Assembly: GCA_965223435.1 (NCBI GenBank) | Contig: CBDCWQ010000022.1 | Span: forward strand, 124,001 to 188,000 | Length of the DNA stretch: 64,000 bases | Direction: 5' to 3' | From: CBDCWQ01 sp965223435 | Lineage (GTDB): Bacteria > Myxococcota > Kuafuiibacteriia > Kuafuiibacteriales > Kuafuiibacteriaceae | In this document: piece by piece, positions 44,101 through 53,319 of the stretch | Layout: every line of letters starts with the position of its first letter | Position numbering within the stretch: the stretch's first letter is position 1 | Position numbers and translations under genes: made by a program | The notes under the pieces: model-generated | Told to the model about the DNA's origin: nothing | Seen by the model: the letters and a program-made list of their open reading frames with translations, nothing else | The model's database searches: none

Positions 44101-47100
44101 TGAAAGGACCCCCGACAGTGAGGCGTAGTTGGCGACGATCTCTTCGTCGGTGGTGCCAGCAACAACCCCAGGCGCCCACAGCGCTTGGGACCCCGACGAC
44201 ACCAACGACACCGACTCGATGGGGACCCTCGGGCCGACGGCAGTAGGTTCTTCCTCCCAAACAACCTCCGCCTTCTTCCCATTCTCAAGCTTGAGCGTCC
44301 ACAGAAGCCCCGTTGCGAGTCCCATGTTGAACCCCTGAGGCCGCCAGTACTCGATCCAATGAGTGGTGGGGTCGGGAAGAGTATTACGACCACCAAGCGC
44401 ATTGAGAATCTTCTCTTCCCATTTTTTGAACGCTTCATGTCCTGCATCCCCGAATCGCCAGCGCTCTTGAAGAATGGGTGTCGTGGGCATGTTTGGTACG
44501 GGCGGAATGGTGATGCCAAGTTGATTGGTTTTGACCCGCCCGGTGACAAACGCTTTCGGCGCCTCTCGACCAATGGCTTTGCGGTAGGCGAGGTATTGCT
44601 CCTGGAACACGCGCTCTTGGGCTTCACGCACCCGATGCCATTCGTCCGGGGTCGCGCTGTGACGATAGCTTTCGGCCAGGGTCCCCTGGAGTGATTGTTC
44701 ATTCTTGACGATCTCATGGTCGGACAAGCCGGCCATAATCCCCGGTGCCCACAACTGGTCGCTATCGGACCACTCGATGCGGACGCCGGAGGGGTTTGCC
44801 TCCTTCCAGTGAATGGATACCACGTGCCCGTCTTCGTAGGTGCCGGTGAGCTCAAGCTTCGAGGTGATGCCCAAGCCGTACCGAGAGTGGAGTCGCCACG
44901 ATTCGAGCTGTTCTATCGTTTGCGAAGCCGGCCCGTGTCCTTTGAGGTTCAGAACATGCTGCTCTGACCACTCTGGGAGCCCGGACCAAAACGCGGCCTG
45001 TTCGAGCGGGTTCATAGAAAGTTTGGGCGGCACGGTTCCGTCGGGAAGCACGTCTGCCTTGGACCCGTTGATAAAAATTTCGGGTTTGAGCGACGCAGGC
45101 GGAGCCCCCCGACCAATCAACTTGCGGTAAGCTTCGTACGATTTCGATACCACCAAAGACTCCGCATTCAGCAGCGCTCTTTGGTCCTCTCTTGTCACCG
45201 TCTTCGACCACTCTTTCTGCTCCTTTGCAGTCATCCCGAAATGATACTGATGAAGTACTTCTTCGGCCGTGTTTCCAGGAATGCCTTGAGGCGCAACAAA
45301 ACTTTGTAGAACAACCGGGTCTTTCGGCTGTTGTGCCCCGTGGTTATCACCCACCGCGCCGGAGCCTGGCTCACCCACGGCGACCGTCAACGTCGTATAG
45401 TTGAAGTCGACGTGACGATCTTTGAAAGGGGCCATATTCAGGGTGATGGGCGGAACCGACGGCGAATCGTATACATTCAAGGACACATTCTCTAACCGCG
45501 CTTCGCCCAAGGTAAGATGCGCGTAGGTCACACTTTTGGGGTCCCCGTCAGGAAATCGCTCGACCTGTTTAGACTCTGTTTGCTCGAACGTGCCAAGATT
45601 GATTTCGTTGAATGGCCCCGTGATTTGAAGTTTGGCTTCCAGGGTCGTGGGGTATCCCGGGACACCCACATCGATGATGATTTTGTCGTTTCTTGCGATA
45701 AAAGGAGTCGATCTTGTGTCCTTAGGGAGCGGCGGGAGTCCAGGCGCGGTAAAGTGAACGCTCCTTTTGTCGGACGCGACTCGAATGATGAAGCCTCCAA
45801 GCAGGTCGGCGCCCAAAACCACTCCAGAGCCAGGGACGTCCGGAAGGTCAACAACCATAGCTTTAGGCTCCATGGGGTAGGGACCCACCTGGATACCGCG
45901 AATGGAGACGACCCTTCGACTGGTCTCGATGCCCGCTGTGTCCACCGTTGTGGCTCGACCGAATTCGCCGACCCATGGCTCGAAGAGTCCACCCTTGGGG
46001 GTATTCTTTTGGGCCTGGAGCGTGAGGGCCTCAACCAGGCCCGGAGTGACAATCGATATCGGAGCCTTGGAATCGAGGACGACTTCGAGCCTCAGGTCCT
46101 GGAACATGACGGGAACGAGCAGCTCACCGTTTTTACCAACACGGGATGGGAGCGTGAACGATACGTTGGGAAGCGGCTTTTGGGGAATAGGCCGTCCGCG
46201 AGAGCGCGAAACCAGGTGGTGGGTTTGGGTGATGTTGCTTAAGACTTCGGCTCCGTAGGGCTCGGTAAAGGCAAGGGTCCCCGATTCGGTACCGGCGGGA
46301 GCCTCGGCCTCTCCGATGAAGATGCCATTTTCGTAGTCCACAATGATTCGGCGATCCTTGAGAATGTTCATGCCCATGATCATCGCCGGACTGTCCTTGG
46401 TGGCGAACATCTCGTAGGTTGGGGAGTCCACAACGACCGCCGAGGGGTTTTTGAAGACCGTTTGCCCAAGCCGAATCTCATCGAACGTTCTGACGTTGTA
46501 CAGCTGGTCCGTAGACGGTGCGAGATTCGCGGCTTTGGTGTTCATGAAAGAAAACGGGCTGCCGGTATCAAAGAGGCCTGCGATCTGCTTGCCTGACAGC
46601 TTCGGGAACACTTTGGTTTGACCACTGAACAGCTTGAGACGCGCCTCGGCGAGGTCTTGGTAGTCCGGCGTCTGCGTGGTGTCTCGTGGGTAGAAGACAA
46701 CAGCCTCCTCGTTGGGCTTGATCTCGGTGACAAAGTTCTGAAGAAAGTCCGCCCCGAGGTAACCATCGATATCGGGCGGCAGCACATCGTCTACAAGAAG
46801 CAAAGAAAGCTCAAACCGTGATGTGGCCATTTCGACCCAGTTGAGATGTACAACGGTGGTCTTCGTAAGCTTTTCCTTTTTGGGGACAAACGATGACCCT
46901 CTCTTTCGCGCGCCTTCTTCTAAACGCTTAACCGCATCTTCGCTGATCATCGACACCGAGCGGCCGGTGCTGAGCGCGAGCCGCACCGGTTGGCCGTCAA
47001 AAATGAACGGAACCACCAAGTGACCGCTTTCTGTTTTCAGCAACGCCGAGCTCATGTCTCTGCCCAAAAAATGGTGCCGAGGAAAACGGTTGCCGGCCCT

Positions 47101-50100
47101 GTTGGCTGCAATATTCGGCGTGACCCACCACCACTTGCCTCGGGGCACTGAGTAGGGCTTAAACGGGCCACTTGGTGGAGGGCCCGACATCACGATGAGA
47201 CCCTTGATGTCTTGCAAGAAGCCGAGGCGACCGACCTCGTCCATGCTCTTGGTTTGCTCCAAAGCCCACTGCCAAATCGGGTGTTGGCCGTAAAATACTT
47301 CGAACTCTTGGTCTTTATCGACGGTCAGCTCGTACACCGGCACCATGTCATTCGGCCGGAGGAGATGACTCGGAACATCAAAGGGAATAGAGGCCAAGCC
47401 CCCGTCGAGTTTGGGTAAGAGCAGACCGTAAAGTTTGTCTTCCTCGAAGCGCACACTCCCTGTTTTGAGCCCGTCCTTGATCCAAGTCACCGAAAAGCCC
47501 TTGTCTCGAATGGCCGCCTCGTTTGCGGGGATGGGACCAAGCGCCAGAACGTCAGAGGGCGAAATGTAGCCCTTGAGCTCCCAAAATTGGGGATCTGGGG
47601 TGTGATAGAGGCGCGCGATACCCGTCCAGGGTTGGTGTTCGAATGTGAGCCAAGCCGCTATGGCACTGACGGTCACGCCCCCGACAACAGCCCCCGTATA
47701 TTCCGGTCCGATGCTCAGCGCCGTTTTAAGGCCGGGGAACAGCTTGACCAAATCATCCCAGACCTGACGAAGACCCGAACGCGCCGCGTGGATAGCTACT
47801 TGAGCCCCGCCAAGTCGCACGAGGGCGTCCGTTCCGAGCACAGGCGTGGTCACGCCTTCAGGGTGGAGGGTGATCGCTTCTTCGGCTCCGTCAAACACCA
47901 AAGACGCGCGAACGTTGGCGCCCTCAGGGTTCAAGTAATCGTACACATCGATAAACCAAATGGCGGCAGTGCTCGACAACAACAGCGTAGAAAGGTCTTG
48001 GATGCGCTGACTCGAGTACGGAAACCCATGGTCGCGAACAAAGGCTTGAACACCGCCCCACAGCGCAAGCGCCTGGTCACGAAAGAGGCCAGACTTGGCG
48101 TGGTCGGGTCGAGCATCGGCAAACTTGAGCAGGCCGAGAATGAGCCCGGTGGTGGCTTCAAGATGAAACGAACTTTCTTGAAGCTCGCTTGGCTCGATGT
48201 AGGGATCCCGAAAGGCATTCTGAAAGTAGTGGGTACCGTAGTAGTACCTGGTGCCAAACTGAAGCATTTTGGCAAACTGAAGTTCGGTGTACTCGAGACA
48301 CCGCGCCAACTTGTCCTCGAAGGCCGGGCTGAACGCTGGGTCGTCATAATTCACCGAAAGCGAGAGCCAGCTGCAGTTGTCGATGGCCACATGTCGGCTG
48401 GCGGCAAAGGCGTGGGCCTGTTCGCCGGGGAGGAGCGTGCCCCCGGTGATGACCCGCCCTAGGTTTTCTGATTCAAGGGCCGCTTCGATGCGCCAGCGTT
48501 TTTGGGGATCCACACCAGAGTGCCCAAGCGCAGCACGGAGATCCTCTTTTTCGCCCAGGTCGTCCCATAGAAGGGTGAAAATGCCAGCTTGGAGTTCATC
48601 GCGCCAGGCAATGAGTGCCTCGGGTTCATCGATCTGGAGGGTGTGCACGTGGATGATCGCGTGGTTGAGAACACTCAGCACATCCAGGTTGTGTTCGGTC
48701 ACGATATTGGTTGCGGCCACACGTTCTTGGAGTACGCGGTGCTCGGAAGCGGTGAGGGTGTGGGCTTCCATGGAGACGCATGTGGCCCCACTTCGACGGC
48801 AGCGCTCAACGGTAGGCACCCGGTCCTCCGGAAAATCGTCGTAACCGATGGCGTCGAGAATGCTGTAGTACCGCCATTCTTCCTCGGGATCTGTGGTGAG
48901 CGGCTGCCCATCGGCTTCTAGGGTATGGGGCGCACCGGCGTTCCGCAGCCCTTTTGTGGTCCACCCCGCGGTCATCAGGGTATGAACCTTGCCCTCTACG
49001 TCCTGCACCGCACGCCGGTGATCCTTAAGGCCTCGAAGACTGCGATGGTAGCACGAAAGCAAACCTGGTTGCTCTTTTGCTTCCAGGCGTTGGTACGCGC
49101 CAGACACGAGAAATTGCCCCAGACCATGCAGGGCCCACGCATTGGCCCCGGTGACCAGGCGTGCATCCTTCCAGTTGTCGCCGTCCGTGTTCCAAGAAAA
49201 AGGCCAACCTAGAATGGTGTCGTCATGACCCACAACCGCGTGGGCGCACAGCGACCGAGCCAGGCCTTGGGCCCGTGCGATGTCGGTCGGGTCGGTGCTT
49301 CGGGAAAACTGCGCCAGCGCAATGCCCTGCGTATAAGCCCAGGCCCGTTTGAACCCGGCCAGGTGCCGGGCGTCTTGGTATTCTTCTTCACGAAAAATCT
49401 GTTCGTCGGGGGCATCGGCGTTCTCCGGATCACCCTCGTACTCGATTTGAAGAAGTCCTTCCCCATCGTTGCCCACCGATTCCGGTCGCAGAAGGCGATC
49501 TCGCGCGGCTTTCGCCCGCCCGTAGTTGCCACTGGCATCCCCGGAAATCGTAGAAGCCACGAGCGTGGCGCCCCCGGGGCCTTTGGGGTCGAGTGAGGTG
49601 ACCGCAAGCGCCACGGATGAGTCGTAAAAAGGCGTCCAAAGCGTGGCTTGGCCCTGGTCCAGCTCCAGATCCACCACACCAGCCAGCCCCTTGTCTGAAC
49701 CCACGCTTGACTGAGGGTCCAAGCCGCCAGCGAAAGCGCTTTGCCGCTCGTCGGATTCAAGGTCTGAGCCGCCGGCGAAAGTGCTTTTTTGCTCGTCGGA
49801 CTCAAGGTCTAAGCCGCCGGCGAGGGTGCTTTTTTGCTCGTCGGACGCCACACCGAGGCCGCTGGCGGACGCGTTCTGTTTCCCGCCAGACTCCACGTCC
49901 AAGGCTCCGAGCGGAATGCTTTGGCGCAATGTCTCCGACTCGATGCCCGACTGTCCGCCACCACCGCCTTGCGTGCTCACGCGAACCGTCCCCTCCGCGG
50001 CAACACGCATGTCGTATTTGTTCTTTGCGGTGACCGTCAAAGCGGTGGTCCGACCTTGCACGATCTCTTCAGGCAGATCCACGCTCAGCTTGACAGCTTG

Positions 50101-52794
50101 ATCGTCTTTGGAGGCTCGACTGGTGACCCAAGTGGGGCCGTGTCTCTCATCGGCGCGAAGCCACGCCGCAACAAAGAGGGTCTCGTGGGCAATGAACGTA
50201 GGCGTGTAAAGAGGGGTCGGCGGGTCGCTTTCAGTCGACCCCTGGTAAATGGGTCGCGGCGTTTTTTGGCTGATGGCCGTGGTTTCGAAGAGGCCTTCAC
50301 CGAGCGCGCGGGCCACGCGGATTTGTGCGGGGTCGGCCCCGTAAAACAGAATGGCGAGATCACCGTCGGAGGATTGCGCAGGCGTTGGCAGGTGACCCAT
50401 GGCGATCTTTTGCGGGGAACCGAAGTGATGTCCGTCTACGGCCTGGGCAAGGTAAATGGGGTTTGGGTCGGTCACCGTAGAGCTGAGGCGAGCCTCGTAG
50501 ACAAGGCTCAAACCGTCCGGCCCCGACGTCAGGCGGGGAACGATCGGCCCTCGACCATGGCTCGGAAGGGGTGGCAGACTGAGAATTCGCCACGACGCGT
50601 AGGTCTCACCGATCCACGCATCTTGTCGCCACCCGGCTTCAACTTGGGTTTCGACGGGCGTCCACTCGAGCAGCCCACGCTCGATGGGCCACACCGGTTT
50701 AAGCACCTCTTGGGTCGTGGCTCTAGACCAAGCGCCAGCGACCAAAGGACGCTGGGCAATTTTGATCTGGTCCTCTTCGTGCCAACGGCCGTCGTGAAGA
50801 TAGTAGTACCAGTCCTTGTCGTGTTCGACGGTCCCGTCGTACGCGTAAAAACGACCCTTGCCCTCGCCGTGATAGTAACGATGAGCCCGCTCGGGCTGTG
50901 ATTCTTCGGCCCGCCGGCGCAGGACTTCGTTCTCGTCGAGTGGAGTACGCTTCGGCCGGGTTCGATGGGGCTGCCAAACCTCCAAGAAGCCTTCTTTTTT
51001 TTGGTGGGCATGGGCCTCGGGACACCAGCTGAGTTCTCCTTGGTCTGTCGGTTTGGGGGAAGCTGGAGGGACCAGGGGGCCCAACGCACCACGCCAATTT
51101 GGATTGCGAACCGGTTGGTTATCCCAAAGGCGGTCTTGGAAGACAGCAATCGAGATTTTGTGGTCATCTATTTCGAGTGAGGGATTGTAGACCCACGCTT
51201 CTTCCTGGCGATACCAGTATGGGCCCATGGGCTCGTCGCTGCCCGGAGCGGGATCGAGTGCTCGGCTATACCGCTCAAGAGGGCGATCGGTGCAATAACC
51301 GCAAGCCGAAACCTCGTCTTGACAATCGGTGATATACACCCGGCGCTGCTCGACCACATCGGTATTTTTCGCACGTTTTTGGACATCAAAAACATTCTCG
51401 GGTGATCCCTCGAGATTCTTCAGGTAGTAAACCTTATGGGCCTCACCCCAGACGAGGTGCGACTGCAAGAGGCGATCGAAACCAACGTCTAGCCCTCGTT
51501 TCCATGAGGTACTGCTTGCGATCATTTGGGCAGGCTTAAAGCTCTGACCTTCGTTGTGGCTTTCACGAACCCACAACTCGCTCAAAGGCTCTTCTGTATC
51601 CTCAGTTTGCTTCTGAATCCAAGACACGAGGACACGGTGCGCCCGGGCCGCAACTGCAACTTCGTTCACCACCCATCCTGAATCGGGCCGCGCCAGGACC
51701 TGGGCGGGTTCGAAACTGCCCACCGCGCCCGCTTGTTCGCTTCGATGGTATCGAACTTCGTCCCCCTCATGGTCGGCGGCAAAGGCTGCGTGCGCCAGCG
51801 TTCGGTCGCCCGCCGAAACCAGCACGATGGCTGGCGAAGCCTGCGCCCGCCCCAGCCGCGCCACCACCCCGGGCGTTTCAAAATCGCCTGGGCGGGTCTC
51901 GAAAGGCGCATTTCTTCTTACGTGAATGGCCTCAGATGGAACCGACGGTGCGCTCTCCCCTTCTGGATGTTGAACCGTGGCGACGACAAAATAAGTCACG
52001 CGTTCGTCCGGAGCCACCGGACCGTCTTCGAATACCCGCCGGTCGCCCTCGACGGTGCCCAATACCTCTCCATTCCGAAAGATGCGGTAACGAAACCCGC
52101 TCCCCGAGGGAATGGATGCCCCGTCTTCGAACAGCAACGGGGCTTCCCAGCTCAAGGTCACCTGATCACCTCGCATGGCGGCTGAGAAAGCACGAGGGGG
52201 CCTAGGGTCCTGAGAAGGAGCGCTCTCTTCGCAAGGCGTCCGAAACGGCGCTCCGGTCTTCTCCATGTGGACAAAAAAGCCCGGGCCCTCCGGGAAACTT
52301 TGCCCGACGGGGATGGACGCGTATGCCTGCGCCGACGCATTCCAGGCCACCGCCCGGTCGAGCCCTGCCCCCCAGCAGGCTGTTGCGGTCGACCCCGACA
52401 CGAAACTCCAGCCCTCGGGGAGTTCTGCCGGCGCGAGCGGCTCGTTCACGGGTCCGCGCGTCACAAACTCAACAGCTTCTTTTGTGTAGACCCAATAGCC
52501 CTTTTGGTCGTCTATATTTTCAGCCGCTCGATATTCGGCCTTGGTTGGGCGAACGGGGGCGCGCCCGCTTTGGACCTCAAAGATCTTAAGCCCACGCGCA
52601 CGGAACACCGAATCGTCCAGGCCATGGGGAAAAGTCGCCAGGTTCCATCCGGGCAAGAAACGGTGGTGGTGCGTTTCGAGCGCGTCGGCACGTGTCGGGT
52701 CTCGAGCCTCGTCCTGGGCCAAACCTTGGGCGGACCACAACATCCACCACCCGAACCACCAAACAAATTGTCCTGATCTTCGGCCCATGCTCAC
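41137..52794 (-). CDS. Giant secreted toroid protein 3 (3885 aa) with aspartic-protease array and HD domain
   Basis: GTG 52794 has AGGAGGG six bases upstream; ATG 52788 is twelve away. Signal peptide to about residue 26 (WSAQGLAQ). Layout: PGWN/W-rich module (45-200); fibronectin-like (200-295); sialidase-like propeller region (300-890); three 15-residue repeats (980-1024); alpha/alpha toroid (1090-1622); hydrophobic helix (1699-1717); adaptor with GYISPSDVLAL and VPVYELTV (1735-1825). Next are four retropepsin-like units (about 1915-2475). Unit two has an intact GLFDTGSPFSF (Asp 2076) and MGMNILKDRRIIVDY; the others have LSTG, LDSK or no triad. Three copies of a ~185-residue domain follow (2500-3045), then a helical region and an HD phosphohydrolase-like domain (about 3490-3640) with FHDGSHTSD, ASFHDVIKE (His-Asp 3539-3540) and VIADLGNAF (Asp 3629). 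Delivery of the tail into another compartment is inferred. Confidence 0.88.
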   Translation of the reverse strand: MSMGRRSGQFVWWFGWWMLWSAQGLAQDEARDPTRADALETHHHRFLPGWNLATFPHGLDDSVFRARGLKIFEVQSGRAPVRPTKAEYRAAENIDDQKGYWVYTKEAVEFVTRGPVNEPLAPAELPEGWSFVSGSTATACWGAGLDRAVAWNASAQAYASIPVGQSFPEGPGFFVHMEKTGAPFRTPCEESAPSQDPRPPRAFSAAMRGDQVTLSWEAPLLFEDGASIPSGSGFRYRIFRNGEVLGTVEGDRRVFEDGPVAPDERVTYFVVATVQHPEGESAPSVPSEAIHVRRNAPFETRPGDFETPGVVARLGRAQASPAIVLVSAGDRTLAHAAFAADHEGDEVRYHRSEQAGAVGSFEPAQVLARPDSGWVVNEVAVAARAHRVLVSWIQKQTEDTEEPLSELWVRESHNEGQSFKPAQMIASSTSWKRGLDVGFDRLLQSHLVWGEAHKVYYLKNLEGSPENVFDVQKRAKNTDVVEQRRVYITDCQDEVSACGYCTDRPLERYSRALDPAPGSDEPMGPYWYRQEEAWVYNPSLEIDDHKISIAVFQDRLWDNQPVRNPNWRGALGPLVPPASPKPTDQGELSWCPEAHAHQKKEGFLEVWQPHRTRPKRTPLDENEVLRRRAEESQPERAHRYYHGEGKGRFYAYDGTVEHDKDWYYYLHDGRWHEEDQIKIAQRPLVAGAWSRATTQEVLKPVWPIERGLLEWTPVETQVEAGWRQDAWIGETYASWRILSLPPLPSHGRGPIVPRLTSGPDGLSLVYEARLSSTVTDPNPIYLAQAVDGHHFGSPQKIAMGHLPTPAQSSDGDLAILFYGADPAQIRVARALGEGLFETTAISQKTPRPIYQGSTESDPPTPLYTPTFIAHETLFVAAWLRADERHGPTWVTSRASKDDQAVKLSVDLPEEIVQGRTTALTVTAKNKYDMRVAAEGTVRVSTQGGGGGQSGIESETLRQSIPLGALDVESGGKQNASASGLGVASDEQKSTLAGGLDLESDEQKSTFAGGSDLESDERQSAFAGGLDPQSSVGSDKGLAGVVDLELDQGQATLWTPFYDSSVALAVTSLDPKGPGGATLVASTISGDASGNYGRAKAARDRLLRPESVGNDGEGLLQIEYEGDPENADAPDEQIFREEEYQDARHLAGFKRAWAYTQGIALAQFSRSTDPTDIARAQGLARSLCAHAVVGHDDTILGWPFSWNTDGDNWKDARLVTGANAWALHGLGQFLVSGAYQRLEAKEQPGLLSCYHRSLRGLKDHRRAVQDVEGKVHTLMTAGWTTKGLRNAGAPHTLEADGQPLTTDPEEEWRYYSILDAIGYDDFPEDRVPTVERCRRSGATCVSMEAHTLTASEHRVLQERVAATNIVTEHNLDVLSVLNHAIIHVHTLQIDEPEALIAWRDELQAGIFTLLWDDLGEKEDLRAALGHSGVDPQKRWRIEAALESENLGRVITGGTLLPGEQAHAFAASRHVAIDNCSWLSLSVNYDDPAFSPAFEDKLARCLEYTELQFAKMLQFGTRYYYGTHYFQNAFRDPYIEPSELQESSFHLEATTGLILGLLKFADARPDHAKSGLFRDQALALWGGVQAFVRDHGFPYSSQRIQDLSTLLLSSTAAIWFIDVYDYLNPEGANVRASLVFDGAEEAITLHPEGVTTPVLGTDALVRLGGAQVAIHAARSGLRQVWDDLVKLFPGLKTALSIGPEYTGAVVGGVTVSAIAAWLTFEHQPWTGIARLYHTPDPQFWELKGYISPSDVLALGPIPANEAAIRDKGFSVTWIKDGLKTGSVRFEEDKLYGLLLPKLDGGLASIPFDVPSHLLRPNDMVPVYELTVDKDQEFEVFYGQHPIWQWALEQTKSMDEVGRLGFLQDIKGLIVMSGPPPSGPFKPYSVPRGKWWWVTPNIAANRAGNRFPRHHFLGRDMSSALLKTESGHLVVPFIFDGQPVRLALSTGRSVSMISEDAVKRLEEGARKRGSSFVPKKEKLTKTTVVHLNWVEMATSRFELSLLLVDDVLPPDIDGYLGADFLQNFVTEIKPNEEAVVFYPRDTTQTPDYQDLAEARLKLFSGQTKVFPKLSGKQIAGLFDTGSPFSFMNTKAANLAPSTDQLYNVRTFDEIRLGQTVFKNPSAVVVDSPTYEMFATKDSPAMIMGMNILKDRRIIVDYENGIFIGEAEAPAGTESGTLAFTEPYGAEVLSNITQTHHLVSRSRGRPIPQKPLPNVSFTLPSRVGKNGELLVPVMFQDLRLEVVLDSKAPISIVTPGLVEALTLQAQKNTPKGGLFEPWVGEFGRATTVDTAGIETSRRVVSIRGIQVGPYPMEPKAMVVDLPDVPGSGVVLGADLLGGFIIRVASDKRSVHFTAPGLPPLPKDTRSTPFIARNDKIIIDVGVPGYPTTLEAKLQITGPFNEINLGTFEQTESKQVERFPDGDPKSVTYAHLTLGEARLENVSLNVYDSPSVPPITLNMAPFKDRHVDFNYTTLTVAVGEPGSGAVGDNHGAQQPKDPVVLQSFVAPQGIPGNTAEEVLHQYHFGMTAKEQKEWSKTVTREDQRALLNAESLVVSKSYEAYRKLIGRGAPPASLKPEIFINGSKADVLPDGTVPPKLSMNPLEQAAFWSGLPEWSEQHVLNLKGHGPASQTIEQLESWRLHSRYGLGITSKLELTGTYEDGHVVSIHWKEANPSGVRIEWSDSDQLWAPGIMAGLSDHEIVKNEQSLQGTLAESYRHSATPDEWHRVREAQERVFQEQYLAYRKAIGREAPKAFVTGRVKTNQLGITIPPVPNMPTTPILQERWRFGDAGHEAFKKWEEKILNALGGRNTLPDPTTHWIEYWRPQGFNMGLATGLLWTLKLENGKKAEVVWEEEPTAVGPRVPIESVSLVSSGSQALWAPGVVAGTTDEEIVANYASLSGVLSELYRDNHSQAEFQRVREAEGRFVWKEFLVEWHKTHTEEPPSVIKPRVVKNTTPRSVSNPPNMMLYPTEQEDWAHKNLPEWSEIFLKKPAAGVFVDARRTWVKDYRPDHVQTYLGVATEMQWKAVFTDGEIVIRWSAEDPQATGATEISKPVRETGLPAKLGLVQNGSQEVDLPTSLDSYPVELRDDISEGSLHKNALRLGKNLVVLHGEFALSPRVVVPGELLASLNSGKKGLHIEQAVHVEDGPVDAFVQSLLKEASDSQLFIKIIDKFQNLAWYEENGLLATKNLPPQYMLYHGKAKLSQAQLRKKAIRHQRDIVLLYAPEVNTFYATYFPDGPRAIRGEELRRLDEDFEYIGIAAYQADSDTRSSLELVLDSVDQLSGRKISKTAGLSVTPANPLKSSNAYDQRTLVFSADKQLLSGWLFTSQQPFETDKIFELSEADSAHDMVQIKGTGGASDRFALIRASDLSRARTALAHPFSVTDYAFFVFNNPALANDAREHELRVQKAIEPHLSGESSFAVFATAYPPQKEPVYESTFSQDGRLSSGPKPAKAKFPDEQTSAEVLALRKKYADQAREEGLLHIKVRNAQAKSPRDNLTFHDGSHTSDVIQNGAKLLDAVRPHAPKTVTESYALLYKIAASFHDVIKESHHDSSTGQRVDHSGPNEVGSAKHAREFMEKANKNEIVEVYSETDIQEVENAILATVIQVDGSKISHPNLTPQSSLLARTLVIADLGNAFMNKPFGEFVEQGKKFFAELHTDIFHASPYLSDDQKKDYLATMLGWQAKENDFLTGFEHVLAEQTKFFPPDAVPGVTALFDVAKQKDDAEMTENLRSRMRNPVELAEDMGLDRMVRALTLETDIMGSIKRGQFGPDKRDADLVAHYMTQPYDEPTAFFSVADGKLTPYKAFDVPVQPKEKFYLSTRPTTTQQVLADIEGVPHIKYAVYRTHEGIEIISNPASHGPKTPGPAFEHIDGTSWQVARIKLDNPTN
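49723..49857 (-). repeat. Three 45-bp tandem repeats within giant protein 3
   Basis: Encode LGVASDEQKSTLAGG, LDLESDEQKSTFAGG and SDLESDERQSAFAGG, residues 980-1024. They form a flexible acidic link just before the toroid domain. The nucleotide units are near-identical, so length variation between strains is likely. Confidence 0.9.
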
Positions 52795-52800
52795 CGCTTA

Positions 52801-52807
52801 CCCTCCT
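52801..52807 (-). promoter_or_regulatory. Shine-Dalgarno deciding the GTG start of giant protein 3
   Basis: AGGAGGG on the minus strand, six bases before GTG 52794-52792. The ATG two codons later is too far for good pairing. Confidence 0.65.
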
Positions 52808-53319
52808 GTGTCGATCCGCGCCCCTGCGAACCACCGCCAAACCAATGGGTTCAGTGCACCCCGAAGGTTGGTAAGCCCCCGACATACCGAACCCCCCGCC
52901 ACGCGCCCATACGGGCGCCAACGAGCTTGCGGTCATGCCTAAACACATGAAAACAAACTGTCAAGCAACCGACGATTGGGTCCAAAAGAGAACGTCAAAG
53001 ATCATGTACCGTTTTGGGTGCCTTGCTTCTCCCGCCGCCACTTCGGAGAGAATGGACTCCTTCGACCGCAGGTTTTCCGCCTGGTCGACATCGGGTTATT
53101 CCCCCCACTCGACCCCAAAGGTGGACATCACGCTTTCTCCCCCGCATCTCGATACCAGCCAGAAACTCTTCGTCTCTGGTCAAAGTCGTCGGCCGACTGA
53201 AGCGCGTATTCGGCGTCCTCGCGACCGAAAACGAGTCAAGGGCGTGCGAAAGCTTCGTGGCAATTCCGTTCTATCAGGGGCAAAAAGATCGATGGCGATC
53301 CCATAGATTTCGTGATGCC
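52808..53319. other. Divergent intergenic region between giant protein 3 and the HAD gene
   Basis: About 510 bases that must contain both divergent promoters. Several open frames cross it, including the upstream extension of the HAD gene's frame to 53014, but none shows an RBS, domain or protein-like composition. No obvious operator or hairpin was found. Confidence 0.45.
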
